In this document: positions 49,001 through 59,692 of the stretch, piece after piece
Layout of the letters: every line of letters begins with the position of its first letter
Numbering within the stretch: the stretch's first letter is position 1
Assembly: GCA_030077755.1 (NCBI GenBank)
Contig: JAQJZZ010000008.1
Span: 1,178,001-1,242,000 of the forward strand
Direction: 5' to 3'
DNA: 64,000 nucleotides
DNA from: Filosporella fistucella
Taxonomy: Eukaryota > Ascomycota > Leotiomycetes > Helotiales
The notes under the pieces: model-generated
Databases searched by the model: none
What the model was told of the DNA's origin: nothing
The model's input: only the letters and a program-made list of their open reading frames with translations
Translations under genes and position numbers: made by a program

Positions 49001-49411
49001 GAGGACGAGATTTGGCAAGCACTCGTCGCATCGAAACCAGAAGTTGAGGGTCCAGGTGATGAAGATTCTGACATGGAGATGCTCGACTTGGATGATTCAG
49101 ATGCAGAGTCTGACGAGGTCGATGTGGAAGTAGATAGTGATGACGATGGTGAAGGAGGAGTCGATTTGGAAGACTCTGATGCCATGGAAGAGGACTTCTC
49201 CGGTGTTGAGGAAGGTGACGAGGAGGGATCTGACATCGACGAACTGTTTGCTCGCGAGCTGGAAGTGGCACAACCTAAAGAAGATGAAGAAAAGGGTGAA
49301 GAAACTAGCAAACAGAGGAAGAGGAAGCTCAAGAGCTTGCCTACCTTTGCATCTGCAGAGGATTATGCTGATATGTTGGACAACGATGACGACGAAGATG
49401 CAGGATTGTAA
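46043..49411 (+). CDS. MAK21: Ribosome biogenesis protein Mak21/Noc1 (CBF domain)
   Basis: Four exons (46043-46762, 46811-47961, 48010-48541, 48590-49411) join to 1074 residues. The N-terminal 240 residues are basic then acidic, with Lys-rich and Glu/Asp-rich tracts typical of nucleolar factors. The middle contains the CCAAT-binding-factor (CBF/Mak21/Noc1) domain with HEAT-like helices, visible in ESYFDMLKVLEGWCGDEIEYARSRA, LVNKLGDPDKKIASRTSYLL and the block around SNFNTSIQALMLIEQFATSKH. The C-terminal 200 residues contain the run of Asp/Glu/Ser and a Lys-rich end. Noc1/Mak21 pairs with Noc2 to move 66S pre-ribosomes and is essential in yeast. Length is close to the yeast protein (1025). Intron 1 uses a gtcagt donor, the only one consistent with the reading frame. 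Confidence 0.93.
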
Positions 49412-49615
49412 ATACTTGTCATGTGAGAGTCATGTTATCTCCAGCTGTGGAAATTAGGAGAATTGATTCAAAATCATTGCTTGACTATTGTTTTAGAGTA
49501 GAGCAAAATAAAATAACCTTGATACCCAAGCATCAATTAATTCATCATGAGGAACTGATGACCCGATCCCTATTGACTCCGATTGCCGTGCTGACTCCCA
49601 CTATTCATATCTCCA
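49412..49615. other. Short intergenic, convergent 3' ends
   Basis: 204 bp between the stop of MAK21 and the stop of the next minus-strand gene. AT-rich with no gene. Confidence 0.7.
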
Positions 49616-50273
49616 TCAAATGTCAAACCATTCCAAGGGGTCATTTTGCGAGAAGATGGCCTTGAAGAGCTTATTACCACTAGCTTCATCAATCTGATCC
49701 ATGCGAATGGAGTGCAATTTTGCTGTCTCAGCATCACCTGGGATAAAAGCGCGGAACATGAAATATGCATCTCCGCTCCTGTAACGTGTTAGAAACTAAT
49801 GCGGTAGAAGGTTTTGGGACAAATTTACTTTTCTGGGAAGCTGTGCTCTGGATCAGAATCTGGTAGGAGAACTTTTCCGAATAGGTGGATGCCGTAAGCT
49901 GAATCTGCTACACGAACTTCTTTCAGATCCTCAGCTGGTGTTGTGTCAGCTGTTTGCTATCCATGGTCGGTAGCGTGGAGAGGACTTACCGGAGAAATTG
50001 GTTAATTGCTTGTCTGAGAGATTTCGAACGGCGTAGAAGTATTCAGGTTCGTGCTCTAAATTATCAGCTTTGATAAAAACCCAGAAGCGGATGCTTACTA
50101 TTGGCTTCGTGACGCTTATGTTGCAGCATCTTCTTGAGATCAACCTCGATCTCGTTGAAAGCTTTGATTGCGTCCTCCCTTGAATCTATTACAATCAGTT
50201 CCAATTTAAGAGGCCATTGATCTTACTTTGGAGGATGGGCAGGTCCGAGTGTGACTGTGTCTGCGGTTGCCAT
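49616..50273 (-). CDS. Small conserved-looking protein of unknown function
   Basis: Five exons (50273-50227, 50178-50099, 50055-49990, 49934-49829, 49778-49616) with GT-AG introns give 153 residues, starting MATADTVTLGPAHPPK. The gene is invisible as one open frame because each exon is short. The clean frame over five exons supports a real gene. It contains YFYAVRNLSDKQLTNF, an acidic patch after SAYGIHLFGKVLLP and the end KAIFSQNDPLEWFDI. No domain is recognised, and there is no signal peptide or membrane span. Intron 1 uses an attcaag acceptor; other joins fail. Confidence 0.75.
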
Positions 50274-51392
50274 GATTTCTTGACTGTTGTATGTTGTTTG
50301 GGTACGTTGAAGGTTCAGTTGAGGACAGATGGACTTGGATTTTATGTTGAGTGTCACTGTAGACTTATTGTAGTGAATGTCAAATATCGAACGATAATGA
50401 AGGGATGAACACGGGAGGGTACGACTTTATATCAGGATCAATCCAGCATCAGACCTTGAAGTGTGACCTCTGAAGCGGGGGTGTGTGGGCATTGCATATT
50501 GAGCGGCGGTGCCCAGTTTATGCGTTTGAATTATCACACTGGTTAATTGGATGATGAACCACGAGCCTTGTCCGGATCGCTCCATTACGACTGAAACATC
50601 TAAGAAGCTCTTCCCAGTGGCTGGTACCGTTGCCATTCGCTTCCATTCTCGAAGAAAGTGGCATGACCCTCATCTTCACGTCCGTTTACATCACAGAAAG
50701 ACATGACAACTGATCTCAGCGGTTCACGTGCTGCCAGTGGCAAAATTGTGCAGGTGAGCTGTCACTGGATTGCCCGGAGGGTGGTATCGATACTTGCATG
50801 AGATTCTCAAATATAGTGTAGAGTAGAGTAGAGGCAGGTTTGAAGATGACAAGGAATGAGCCCCTCCATAGCTGTCTCGAGTAGGCAGGGCAGCCGTAAG
50901 GTCCCCTGAACTGGGCCCAAGGCATATCTGGTGTAGGATGACGTCGCTTTGAGGGGTCTATGCAGGTCGACTTTCACAATGAACGGGATAATTATCGAAA
51001 AGGGCAGTTTATAAATAGAATAAAGCTGATGTTTGATCTTTCCTACATCTTTGAGGTACTGTAGTAGAGAGGCAGGTACCTTGTACTTGTACCTTTGTAT
51101 AGCTAAGGTACCTAGGCAGTGCCAAGCCCCAGCCCAACCCCTGGCTTGCCGATAAGGGTATCGATAAGGAACCTCCCATCGGCGCCAGCGCCAGCGTCAC
51201 CGTTCCAATCTCAATCAAAGCTCAACCTCCTGGAACCGGCCCGAGGTACACTCAAAATCCGACATCTGGCTTGCACGCATATCCAAATTTTTGACCCAGC
51301 ATTACATCCACCAACGCAATCACAGACCCACACACCTATCAGAATGGTCATCTCTCACCGCCGTACCTGAACTAAGAAAAGAATTCTTCCCG
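50274..51392. other. Intergenic between divergent genes
   Basis: About 1.1 kb, containing both promoters. Short frames and no domain. Confidence 0.55.
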
Positions 51393-52401
51393 ATGTCCGT
51401 TACGCAAAGAGTGTTACGGCTCAGCGCCTCAGCGCGACTGACGAGTGTGAATTCTGCGATAAATCCAACAAAATTCCCCCTTCGCCCTTCTCAGTTTATA
51501 AGGCATTTCCAAACTTCTAGTGCCCGCAGAAACGTTGAAGGTATTCAGGATTCTCTTGAAGAAGGCTGCATGTGCTAATTATGTCCAAAGCTGCTTCCCA
51601 GATTGTTAATCCTCCTCCACCTACCAGACCATCTCTACCAAGACGCATTGCTCGAACTTTTTTCATTGGACTTTTCTTTACCACGGCTGGATTCATCATG
51701 TCAACTACTCCTGCCATAAAAGCAGCTAATGGCTATCTAAATCCGCCATCCGACGAGGAGACGCTGACCATGTATACTCCTGATGATGACATTTCGAAGG
51801 AGGTCGAAGATTTTATCCAGAACCACCCTGTCTCTGTTGAGCTGCGGAGTATGCCTCAATACTCAGAATCACGACCACATTTAAAGATACCAGAAGCGCA
51901 GAGAGGGCACAGTCTTACGGCAGGAACACTGTTGGGACCGGGAAAGATGGTTGTGCCTCCATTCGTTTGGAGTGAGAGGGGCGGAAAATCTTTGGTCTCC
52001 ATTTCCTACTTGGGAGAAGATCTTTGTGGGCACCCAGGACTTATTCATGGTGGACTTCTTGCAACGATTCTTGACGAAAGTTTGGCACGATGCTGTTTCG
52101 CAGCTCTTCCTAACAAAGTTGGAATGACTGCCAATTTGAATATCAATTACCGTGCCCCAGCTCCAGCTAGTGGCTATGTGGTCTTGCGAGCAAAGACCAC
52201 AAAGGTGGAAGGGCGGAAAGCCTGGGTTGAAGGGCGTATTGAGACTCTGGTGGGAGAGGGAGAAACTCCTGTTGTTTTAGCTGAGGCTACGGCCTTGTTC
52301 ATCGAGCCAAGGCAAGCAGCAGTAAGTCAAAACTTATCCTCTAGCTCCCACTATCACTAACATATGTATAGTCTATGGCACGAGTCTACCCCGTTCAATG
52401 A
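51393..52401 (+). CDS. Mitochondrial hot-dog acyl-CoA thioesterase family protein (THEM4/Fmp10-like)
   Basis: Three exons (51393-51540, 51591-52321, 52372-52401) give 302 residues. The first 49 residues (MSVTQRVLRLSASARLTSV..., ending RHFQTSSARRNVE) are a mitochondrial presequence. A hydrophobic segment follows at about 72-90 (ARTFFIGLFFTTAGFIM). The hot-dog fold lies at about 180-290, with the GHPGLIHGGLLATILDES motif at 196-213 (catalytic HGG plus D), as in PaaI/THEM4 thioesterases. It hydrolyses acyl-CoA. A tiny last exon (52372-52401) replaces the apparent tail with SMARVYPVQ; it has a gtaagt donor, a CACTAAC branch point and a TATAG acceptor. Yeast Fmp10 is a relative. Substrate is unknown. 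Confidence 0.85.
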
Positions 52402-52479
52402 ACACACAACCAAGTACAATTGGCTTGTAGAGTAGCATGCCCTTGGCCTGGTAACTTAGCGGGGGGCGGCGTTCTTTGT

Positions 52480-52507
52480 TTTTTTTTTTTTTTTTTTTTT
52501 TTTTTTT
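52480..52507. repeat. Poly-T tract (28 T)
   Basis: An uninterrupted run of 28 T, by far the longest mononucleotide run in the window. It could be a fossil retro-element A-tail on the minus strand, a nucleosome-excluding promoter element or a sequencing-prone homopolymer. No flanking element was recognised. Confidence 0.85.
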
Positions 52508-52815
52508 GGTTGATATGTGCCGGGAGTTCGAGAAAGCTTATAGACTTGCGACTTGCTTAGACCTGCTTTAGAAAGAGTTGTAGATGCCCAGCATTCTATA
52601 GACCGCAAACATGAACTTTACAAACATTTTTATATTGCAAGCTTAGCTTCTAATCTGACCCCTAAAGGCCTTAGTATACAAAGCTACTATACTCTCAAAG
52701 TTCGATTCGGCATATTTTGAGATGCTGCCACATCTCAGCCAACTTTTGATTGCCACTTCTTTGTAAGCCAGTCTCTTCAATTCGAAAGCTTGAGTCAATT
52801 ACATCTTTTCTGCCA

Positions 52816-52821
52816 CACGTG
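52816..52821 (+). promoter_or_regulatory. CACGTG E-box upstream of the APS kinase gene
   Basis: A CACGTG palindrome in the context ACACGTGACA lies about 230 bp before the APS kinase start. In yeasts this is the Cbf1 site that controls sulfur-assimilation genes. The role here is inferred from sequence context only. Confidence 0.4.
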
Positions 52822-53050
52822 ACACCCCTTTTTGACCCACTACTTGCCGAGCGATTGCGTCTTCACTTGCAGCCCGGCATCAATTTTTTATGGCTCTCAT
52901 TCGTGTGCCCAGCCTAGGTGAATTGATCCTCAACATTCAGATTTGTTCGGATATTCTCTTCTTCTCTTCTCTCTCTCCCTTCATTCTTGATAGCTATTTC
53001 TCGTCTTCAATTCATAAGACTTTAGAGATATCTCCATCATCTCAATTAAG

Positions 53051-53801
53051 ATGGCTACGTAAGTCACTTTTACCCCGCCAACCCCACCATCCCCTCCAAC
53101 CAAACACCGTACTGACAAACTCTTTCTTTGCTTCTCGCAGCAACATCACCTGGCACCCTTCTCTCTCCCGCACTGAGCGCAACACCCTGCGCAAGCAAGC
53201 GGGCTTCACAATCTGGTTCACAGGTCTCTCTGCAAGTGGAAAATCCACCATCGCGACTGCGCTTGAGCAGCACTTGTTACATTTGGGTGTCGCAGCATAT
53301 AGGCTCGATGGAGACAATGTGCGATTTGGTTTGAATAAGGATTTGGGGTTCAGCGAGAAGGATCGTAATGAGAATATCCGGAGAATTGCTGAGGTATGGC
53401 CCCTCCACAGAGAACAAGGAGGACATACTGACTGTCACTAGGTTGCGAAGCTGTTCGCTGATTCGTCTACTGTTGCACTGACATCTTTCATCTCACCATA
53501 CAGAGCGGACCGGAAGATTGCCAGAGATCTGCACGAGGCATCCGGACATGGAGGAGATGCACCATTGACCTTCATCGAGGTCTTCATTGACATCCCTGTA
53601 GAAGTCGCAGAGCAAAGAGATCCAAAAGGGTTATACAAGAAGGCACGAGCAGGCGAGATTCCAAACTTCACCGGCATTTCAGCACCATATGAAGCACCGG
53701 AGAACCCAGAGATTCATTTGAGAACCGACAAGCTCTCAGTAGAGGAATCGGTTGCTGAAATCACGAAATATTTGCAGGACAAAGATCTTCTACCAAAATA
53801 G
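53051..53801 (+). CDS. MET14: Adenylylsulfate kinase (APS kinase)
   Basis: Three exons (53051-53058, 53141-53393, 53442-53801) give 206 residues. Exon 1 is only eight bases (ATG GCT AC), which explains why no open frame begins with the true start. The P-loop GLSASGKS is at 31-38, followed by [23 protein letters not shown] and the late [10 protein letters not shown] and DKLSVEES blocks, all standard for this kinase. It phosphorylates adenosine 5'-phosphosulfate to PAPS with ATP in assimilatory sulfate reduction, in the cytosol. Yeast MET14 and Aspergillus sD are counterparts. A CACGTG site lies in the promoter. Confidence 0.97.
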
Positions 53802-53931
53802 ACAGAACACAAGTCAATCTGAGCGTTGCTTTCATTCGCGCTCGCGCTTGAATCATTCAATCTCCCAAGCCTTCATACAATCTTTCAATGCCTTGACCCC
53901 GGCGCCATGAATATGGGACTTCCCATGCTAT
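53802..53931. other. Convergent 3' intergenic (130 bp)
   Basis: Short gap between the APS kinase and V-ATPase subunit C stop codons; transcripts may overlap. Confidence 0.7.
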
Positions 53932-55343
53932 CTATATGATCTCGAACTCGTAATACACATATGCAGTGTACTCACTGCCTTCACCATGACCTCCAACCCC
54001 AGCAGCTGCCATTTCCGAAGATAATGCTGAATCATCCTTTTCTACTCGGCCCTTCTTATCCCGCCCAAACGCATTCCCTCCCAAATACGAGTATGTTGAG
54101 TCAAGGGAGAGTTTCGCTTTCTTGGCTTGCTTGGGATTTGTCTGCAGGGAGCAATTAGCATCTTTACGGAGCTGGACAGAACTTGAAAATACCTTAATCA
54201 ATCCACACACAAAATCAAGAGGGAGTCCGTATCGTAGCACAGTCTCCACGAAAACCCGAAGTGTTAAGACATGAATCCAAATCATCACGCTTTCGCTCCA
54301 TCCTGTTCGGCTAAGTCGTAGAGCTTCACCCCATACTTTCCTCTCATCCCTACCAACTCTTTCGATTTCTTTACGTTCTTCCTCTTTACCACCTTCAGTG
54401 TATTTGTAATCCCTTGGAGTCCACTTCATCTCCCTGCATTTGTGCTGAAATTCGGCGCTGTGCTTTTTAAATGTCGTGACCGCGAACAACGTGAATTCAT
54501 CATCATGTGTCACTTCAATAGAGGATCGAGGCACAACCATCGGCGATATTGTTTCATAGCTGCGGCTGAAATCTCTTTTGGCATTATTCGGAACGACGAC
54601 AAGGTGTGTTTCGAGGTATTCGGAGTCTTGGACAAGGAGCTTAGGGTCGACGACAGGTGTGAGGGACTTTGTGGCCAGGTTCCCGCTAACTTCGTGTTAG
54701 CTGTGTTCTCCTTCCCGAGTCTACAGCATTGGTGACAGTACTTACGTCTGTTTTTTTTCTAAGGCATTGAGATTTGTCTTAACTTGATTATACTGGCTGA
54801 ACTTGCTTTTGACATCATTGTCGATACTGACGAGTTCCTGCAAAACGATTATTATCATCCCGCAGCAAAACATACTAGCAATATACCTTCTGCAATGAAT
54901 CGATGAGTTCTGCCAGTGGTTTATCGGCTCGGTATTTGACTTTATTCCAAGAGAATGTTCGTAGATAGGAATCCGCCGGCTCTGCACATCGAAATTAAAT
55001 CTGCACATTTAGCTGATAGGTAGATCCCCCGCAAAGACTCACTATCATTGACCGTCTTCTGCTGAGAAATCTTCTCCTCGTCACCCTCCAGAAGACTACG
55101 TAGAGAATCTCCAACTTTCGCAACAACACCTTCACAAGCTGCTTCTAGCTTTGCAAGGTCGTCTGCTTGTTGAACCAGAGCGTCGAGGGTGCCAATTTTG
55201 AATTCGGGAATCTTGAAAGGAATTAGAAAGACATTGTCGGCGGAGACAGTCGCTTTGATAGCATTTAAAGCCTCTTCTTTATCGCTGGATGGGGTGATGG
55301 ATGTAGGAAGAGACACCAGCATGTATTTCGTATTGGCCGACAT
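53932..55343 (-). CDS. VMA5: V-type proton ATPase subunit C
   Basis: Five exons (55343-55043, 54981-54887, 54837-54746, 54685-54193, 54141-53932) join to 396 residues, close to the usual length of about 392. Start MSANTKYMLVSLPTS and the blocks VKSKFSQYNQVKTNLNALEKK, LLVQDSEYLETHLVVVP, IWIHVLTLRVFVETVLRYGLP and ending YVYYEFEII are diagnostic of subunit C. This subunit of the peripheral V1 sector joins the stator to the membrane Vo sector and takes part in reversible disassembly. It acidifies vacuoles and other endomembrane compartments. Introns are 45-61 nt, all at consistent phases. Confidence 0.96.
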
Positions 55344-56793
55344 GTTTATGCTGGGGCCGCTCTTCTGTATCGCAAGGAGCTTCGTAGAGCAACACCCAGG
55401 CGCCAAAAGAGGGTTCAATCGGCAATGATACCGTAAGGCGAGGAATCGGACAGGGCAGCAAAGGAGGAGGTGGATGGAGGAGCTGCGACTGGCTCACGGA
55501 CAGCTTAAGCTCTTATCGGGGCATGGTGCATGCACGTGATGTAATCAAGCGAGTTGTCTCCAACCTCATGTGCTGTGATATGCTTTAACTCTAATTAAAT
55601 GTCAAAACATTTTGCGAAGTGGCTTGACAGTATAACATATCGACAAGATTCTCGGTCGAGAACTTGGTTCCTATATGCTCAAGGGCTATCATATTTTCAT
55701 AGGCAACGCTGTACATTACACGCTTTCAAATCGGTGATATCCACGTACTCATGTACCCGTCAGCCTTTTCACCATTGTCAAGATATGGTCTTCCAGAAAT
55801 TATATCCCGATAGCTAGGCTACTCCGGTGATAGTACTCTAAGGGGCCGTGATAAGAACTGTGTCGGGGATTTAGCCAATATTCGGCGATATTGTTTCCGC
55901 AGCCACTGTAGCTCTTAAAACAGCTCCTGAATTACCGGGCTTCAAGTCATTGACAGCCGCCTTAAAGCCGTTCTATGTATAGTTCGATATTGTCATTGTT
56001 TTCATCGTGTATATAAGAGTTAATTTCTTGCTCTTACCATTGTATCATAGGTAAAGCACAACAAAGAGAAGAGGACCAGAGGACTCTCGCTTTTCAGGTG
56101 TCCGGGACCAGTCCCGTCAATATCGTTTCCTATATGCTGGATGAGGTTGGATCAACGATGCTAGTGTGTGTGTAACTGGTCGTGTTATTCAGCTTGTGAC
56201 GGTCTACGTTCCTTTCTAAGTTGAAAATGGTCAGTGAATAGTCTCAATCGAAGTATATTGTAGGTTGAGCATTTTTATCTACAACCCCATTAGTCTCAAA
56301 CTCGATCGCTACGTCAGGCTTACCCTTCCTGCAAATTTCTCCATATAAATTGTCTAGGTGTGGATTCACATCAACTTGGATACTGGATCCTGAATCAAGT
56401 TCACATTCAGTAAAATCAATGCTTTTGCCAGCCTCCCTTTTTCTTTTGCGCAAACACTGCATCTTGTTTGCTTTGAGTCAAAGGAAGTTAAAACGATTAT
56501 ACACTCACAGCTCCCAATTGCTATTCGACAGTGAAAAGAAAACAGCATACGTTCATAGTTATCCCTTGATCAGATGTCGAAACATCGAAACCTCAGATAT
56601 ACATTAATCTAGCACAACATTTTGCTCCAAAAGATCCTTATTCATCACCTCTCGTTGATACAGGAAAGGCGCTAAAATAATCACTGCCTCGTTAAGAGGG
56701 CAATAAGCCTTGTTCTTGAGTCTCGCATCAAGTGTTGCACTTCGACAACACATTGCAAACTCTCTAATAAATAATTGTTCCGCAATTCAAAAA
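55344..56793. other. Intergenic, no gene seen
   Basis: About 1.45 kb between divergent genes. Minus-strand frames near 56244-56548 are short and unconvincing. Confidence 0.5.
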
Positions 56794-58665
56794 ATGCCAG
56801 ATCCATCAGAAATTCACTTCCCAACGACGTCGCCGTTGCTTGCGACTCATCTGCCCAAAATGGCGGGTCCAACCATTTCCAAGTCAACGAAGACGTCGTT
56901 AAAGGCCACTCACACGCCCAAAACGGCGGGTTTAACCATCCTCACGACACACATGGCGACTCATCCGCCCAAAATGGCGGGTCTAACCATCCCCAAGTCA
57001 ACGACGACGTCGTCGAAGGACAATCATCCGCCCAAAACGGCGAGTACACCCAAGGAAATCTCGGCGCCTGGTGTACTTAAACATTCTCCCACTCCCCTTC
57101 CTTCTTCCTTTCACATCATCCCAACAACTACCTTGAACAAACTGGTTGGTCTTTGCAGTGGCTCCGAATCACAAAAACGACTTGACATCATGGAGGAGAA
57201 AGCAAAGATCGACGAGATGAGTGCCAGTACCAAAGTATTCTATGGACTCACAGAGAGTGAGAGTACCGAGCAATGGGCAGATCGAATTGCAGGAAGTGCG
57301 AAGTGGTATGAGTCTCATTTCTTTCCTTCAATCTATCACTTCAACACATTGCTTCGGTCTGTTACTTAATACACTGCTTCGATCTATTGCTAACAAACGC
57401 AGTGAGGTGTTCGATCCTGAGACAGGTATTACTTGGAGATATCGCATGTCAGAGCAAGAGGCAAAGGCAAAGGGTTTCATCCGAGAGAAGCGTGTTCCTA
57501 TTGAAGGTTATTCCCGGTCTACAAACAAGCCCAAGGAGGTGGTCACCGAAGTCAGCAAGACTCGTCAAGAAGTGCTAGAGGAGGAGATGTTCTACGAAAA
57601 GTTTCTTCGCTTTCCAACCGTAAGTATCGAGCCATTGAAGAATTATTCCCTCTTGAGGGCCTAAATCGGCAGTCTTACTCTGGAGCGTGTGCTCCCGAGA
57701 TATTAACACTTACTCCTTGGAATCTACAATTGCACTCAACTAACTAACAATTCTTGGCAAATAGAGTGACCAATTCTTTCGAGCTTACGAGGAGCATCGT
57801 GAGTTGGGCCACACCAAGGACAGTTTTGATTATGAAACTCATGTTCGAGCTCATTGGCATCTCGACCCCGCTGATATCGAACTTGCCGCAGCCAATGCAG
57901 CTCTTGAAGCCGAAGCAGCTATCAATGCCGAAGCAGGTATCAATGTTCAAGCACCCTTCAAAGCCGTAGCAGCTCTCGGTACTAAAGCAGCTCCTGAGGC
58001 CGGAGTAGGTGTTGATGCCGAAACCGCCGTCAATCCCACAGAATCCAAGGATCCCGACGCCATGCTCAATCGCGAAGACACTATCGCCAAAAAACTCAAC
58101 AACACCAAAGCCGCTCACAATACCAAAGCCGCTTTCAATGCCAACGCCGCTCTTGATACTAAAGCTGCCTTTGCCAACAGATTTGAACACATGTTGTCCT
58201 CTGAATTCGATGCTCTTGACAAAACCAAGGTTGCGGCAATCACTCGTGCCCTCGACCGTATCAACCCTCCACCTTCCAATCCAGACGCCGCCGAAAAAGC
58301 AGCTCGGAACGACATGATTGGTGCTTTCGCCAAGCTGGAGATGAAATGCGATCGCACCAAAGATGAACTTGCAAAGGAGGCTGCTCAGGCAAAGAAGGAC
58401 ATTGCGGCCGAGAAGAAAGCACGAGCTCACAAGAAGCGAGTGGAGAGCATCAGAAAGTTCCAGGCCATGAGAAAGGCTGAGGAGGATCATCAATCTGCTG
58501 TCAGAGAAAGCAGCAGGAAGGGAAAGGCCGAGGAGACTAAGGAGAATGAGGGTGGGGTTGAAAGCCCCGATTCTGGTGGTGAGTATTATAGCTTCTCAAA
58601 TGTCCTATGACTTTACTGACATTTTTCAAGGCCCAGGATCGTGGGTTTTCAAGGGGGAGAATTAG
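56794..58665 (+). CDS. Unknown protein with tandem repeats and an alanine-rich coiled-coil region
   Basis: Four exons (56794-57305, 57403-57619, 57765-58578, 58631-58665) give up to 525 residues. The last three exons splice cleanly (AKC/EVFDPETG, FPT/SDQFFRAYEEHREL, SGG/PGSWVFKGEN). The first exon has tandem repeats of about 45-75 bases between 56840 and 57060, and two frames stay open through them. The assigned start ATG (56794) is in frame with the conserved-looking part; the alternative start is 57190 (MEEKAKIDEM). The third exon is Ala-rich with repeating KAA/NTKAA units (about residues 285-400) followed by a Lys/Glu/Ala coiled-coil-like tail. I do not recognise the family. No signal peptide. 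The N-terminal extent is uncertain. Confidence 0.6.
56835..57060 (+). repeat. Imperfect coding tandem repeats
   Basis: Units containing gcccaaaatggcgggt recur at about 56859, 56919, 56968 and, weaker, 57030. The wobble-type variation between units is better explained in the +1 frame relative to the assigned CDS, giving SSAQNGGSNH-type repeats. Confidence 0.65.
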
Positions 58666-59692
58666 GGCTGGGGTAGTTGTTTGTACTTTTAGATAGACTG
58701 CAAAGCAAAAATAATACCAAGCGATGTTTTCAACTTTCAATGTCTGATCAATATGTGAACTTTGATTCTATATCCCAAAGGAATTATTTTTGTAGGATAT
58801 TTTTGATATGTTTATTCCCCTTAAAATCTAGGGATGTTTAATATTTATATAATATTCCAAAAATCCAAAATAACTTCATAGGTTTAAAAAATTTAAAATT
58901 CCTTTAAATGATTTTAATACTTGATTATTTTTAATATATTTTAATATAATTTAAAATATTAAATATCCTTGGACTTTAAGAATAATTTAAGTTATTTAAC
59001 TTAAGTAAATTATATATTTTTATTTTTAAATCTTTAATATTTTATAAATATAAAAGAATTTATATAATTAAAATATATTTGCTTTCCTTATTATATATAT
59101 CGCTAAAATAAATACTTAATCTAAACTTTACTTTTTAATCTATACTTTTATCTTTATAGAAGTAATATATTTATATTAGCTATACTCAATTATATACGCC
59201 AAGTGACATTCTCTATAATTTTAGCCATGGGTATTTATGAGGATGAGGATGCTCTTGTAGCAGTTCTCAAAAAGTCAAATCGACAATGTCAGATCCAGCG
59301 CGCTGGATCGCTACGAAAATGTCCTGATAGGAAGACGGTGATCTAGTAAACTTCAAAGCAAGCTCTTTATAATTTGCGTAACATAGCGGCACGAAGATCA
59401 CTATTGATAAGTCTGTGTAATTCGATCAATTAATGAAGGCTCTATATCTGGAAGGACTTTGTAAATCGACCTTGCTCTGCTGATCTTCAATTCCTCAGAC
59501 ACCCGTTCAAATCACTACATCCAAGCGAGAATTTCAGACAATGTAGATTCTTAGAATTGCCGAGCCTCTCCGAATATGTCTCGAAATCCATATTTGATGG
59601 CAGTATTTTGAACAATAACTTTAACCTTGCTACTTACATCCTATTCTAGAGAATCACTCATCTCGACACTATTCTCTGCAACATGGGACATA
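58666..59692. other. AT-rich island between genes, with palindrome
   Basis: From about 58750 to 59200 the DNA is almost only A and T (runs of ataatt, ttaaat, aatata), unlike anything else in this window. It resembles a small RIP-type or decayed repeat island. A GC-containing 18-bp palindrome follows at 59292-59309. An ATG at about 59227 opens a 38-codon frame; I do not call it a gene. Confidence 0.65.
59292..59309. repeat. Perfect 18-bp palindrome
   Basis: GATCCAGCGCGCTGGATC reads the same on both strands. It lies just downstream of the AT-rich island, upstream of no obvious promoter. Confidence 0.9.

Larger units (their letters stand above)
52402..53050. promoter_or_regulatory. Intergenic with poly-T tract and APS kinase promoter
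   Basis: This region holds the 3' end of the thioesterase gene, a 28-nt poly-T run at 52480-52507 and the promoter and leader of the APS kinase gene, including a CT-rich tract near 52950-53000. No other gene seen. Confidence 0.6.

Noticed and set aside
48826..49332. 168-codon minus-strand Ser-rich frame opposite the 3' part of MAK21
   Set aside because: It is the complement of Asp/Glu-rich codons in MAK21, an expected artefact.
52890..53441. 183-codon frame upstream of the APS kinase
   Set aside because: It is out of frame with the kinase and reads through its first intron; only the spliced reading gives the conserved protein.
57744..58493. 249-codon minus-strand open frame, Gly/Phe/Cys-rich
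   Set aside because: It is the complement of the Ala/Lys-rich repeat exon of the 56.8-kb gene, an artefact of codon bias.
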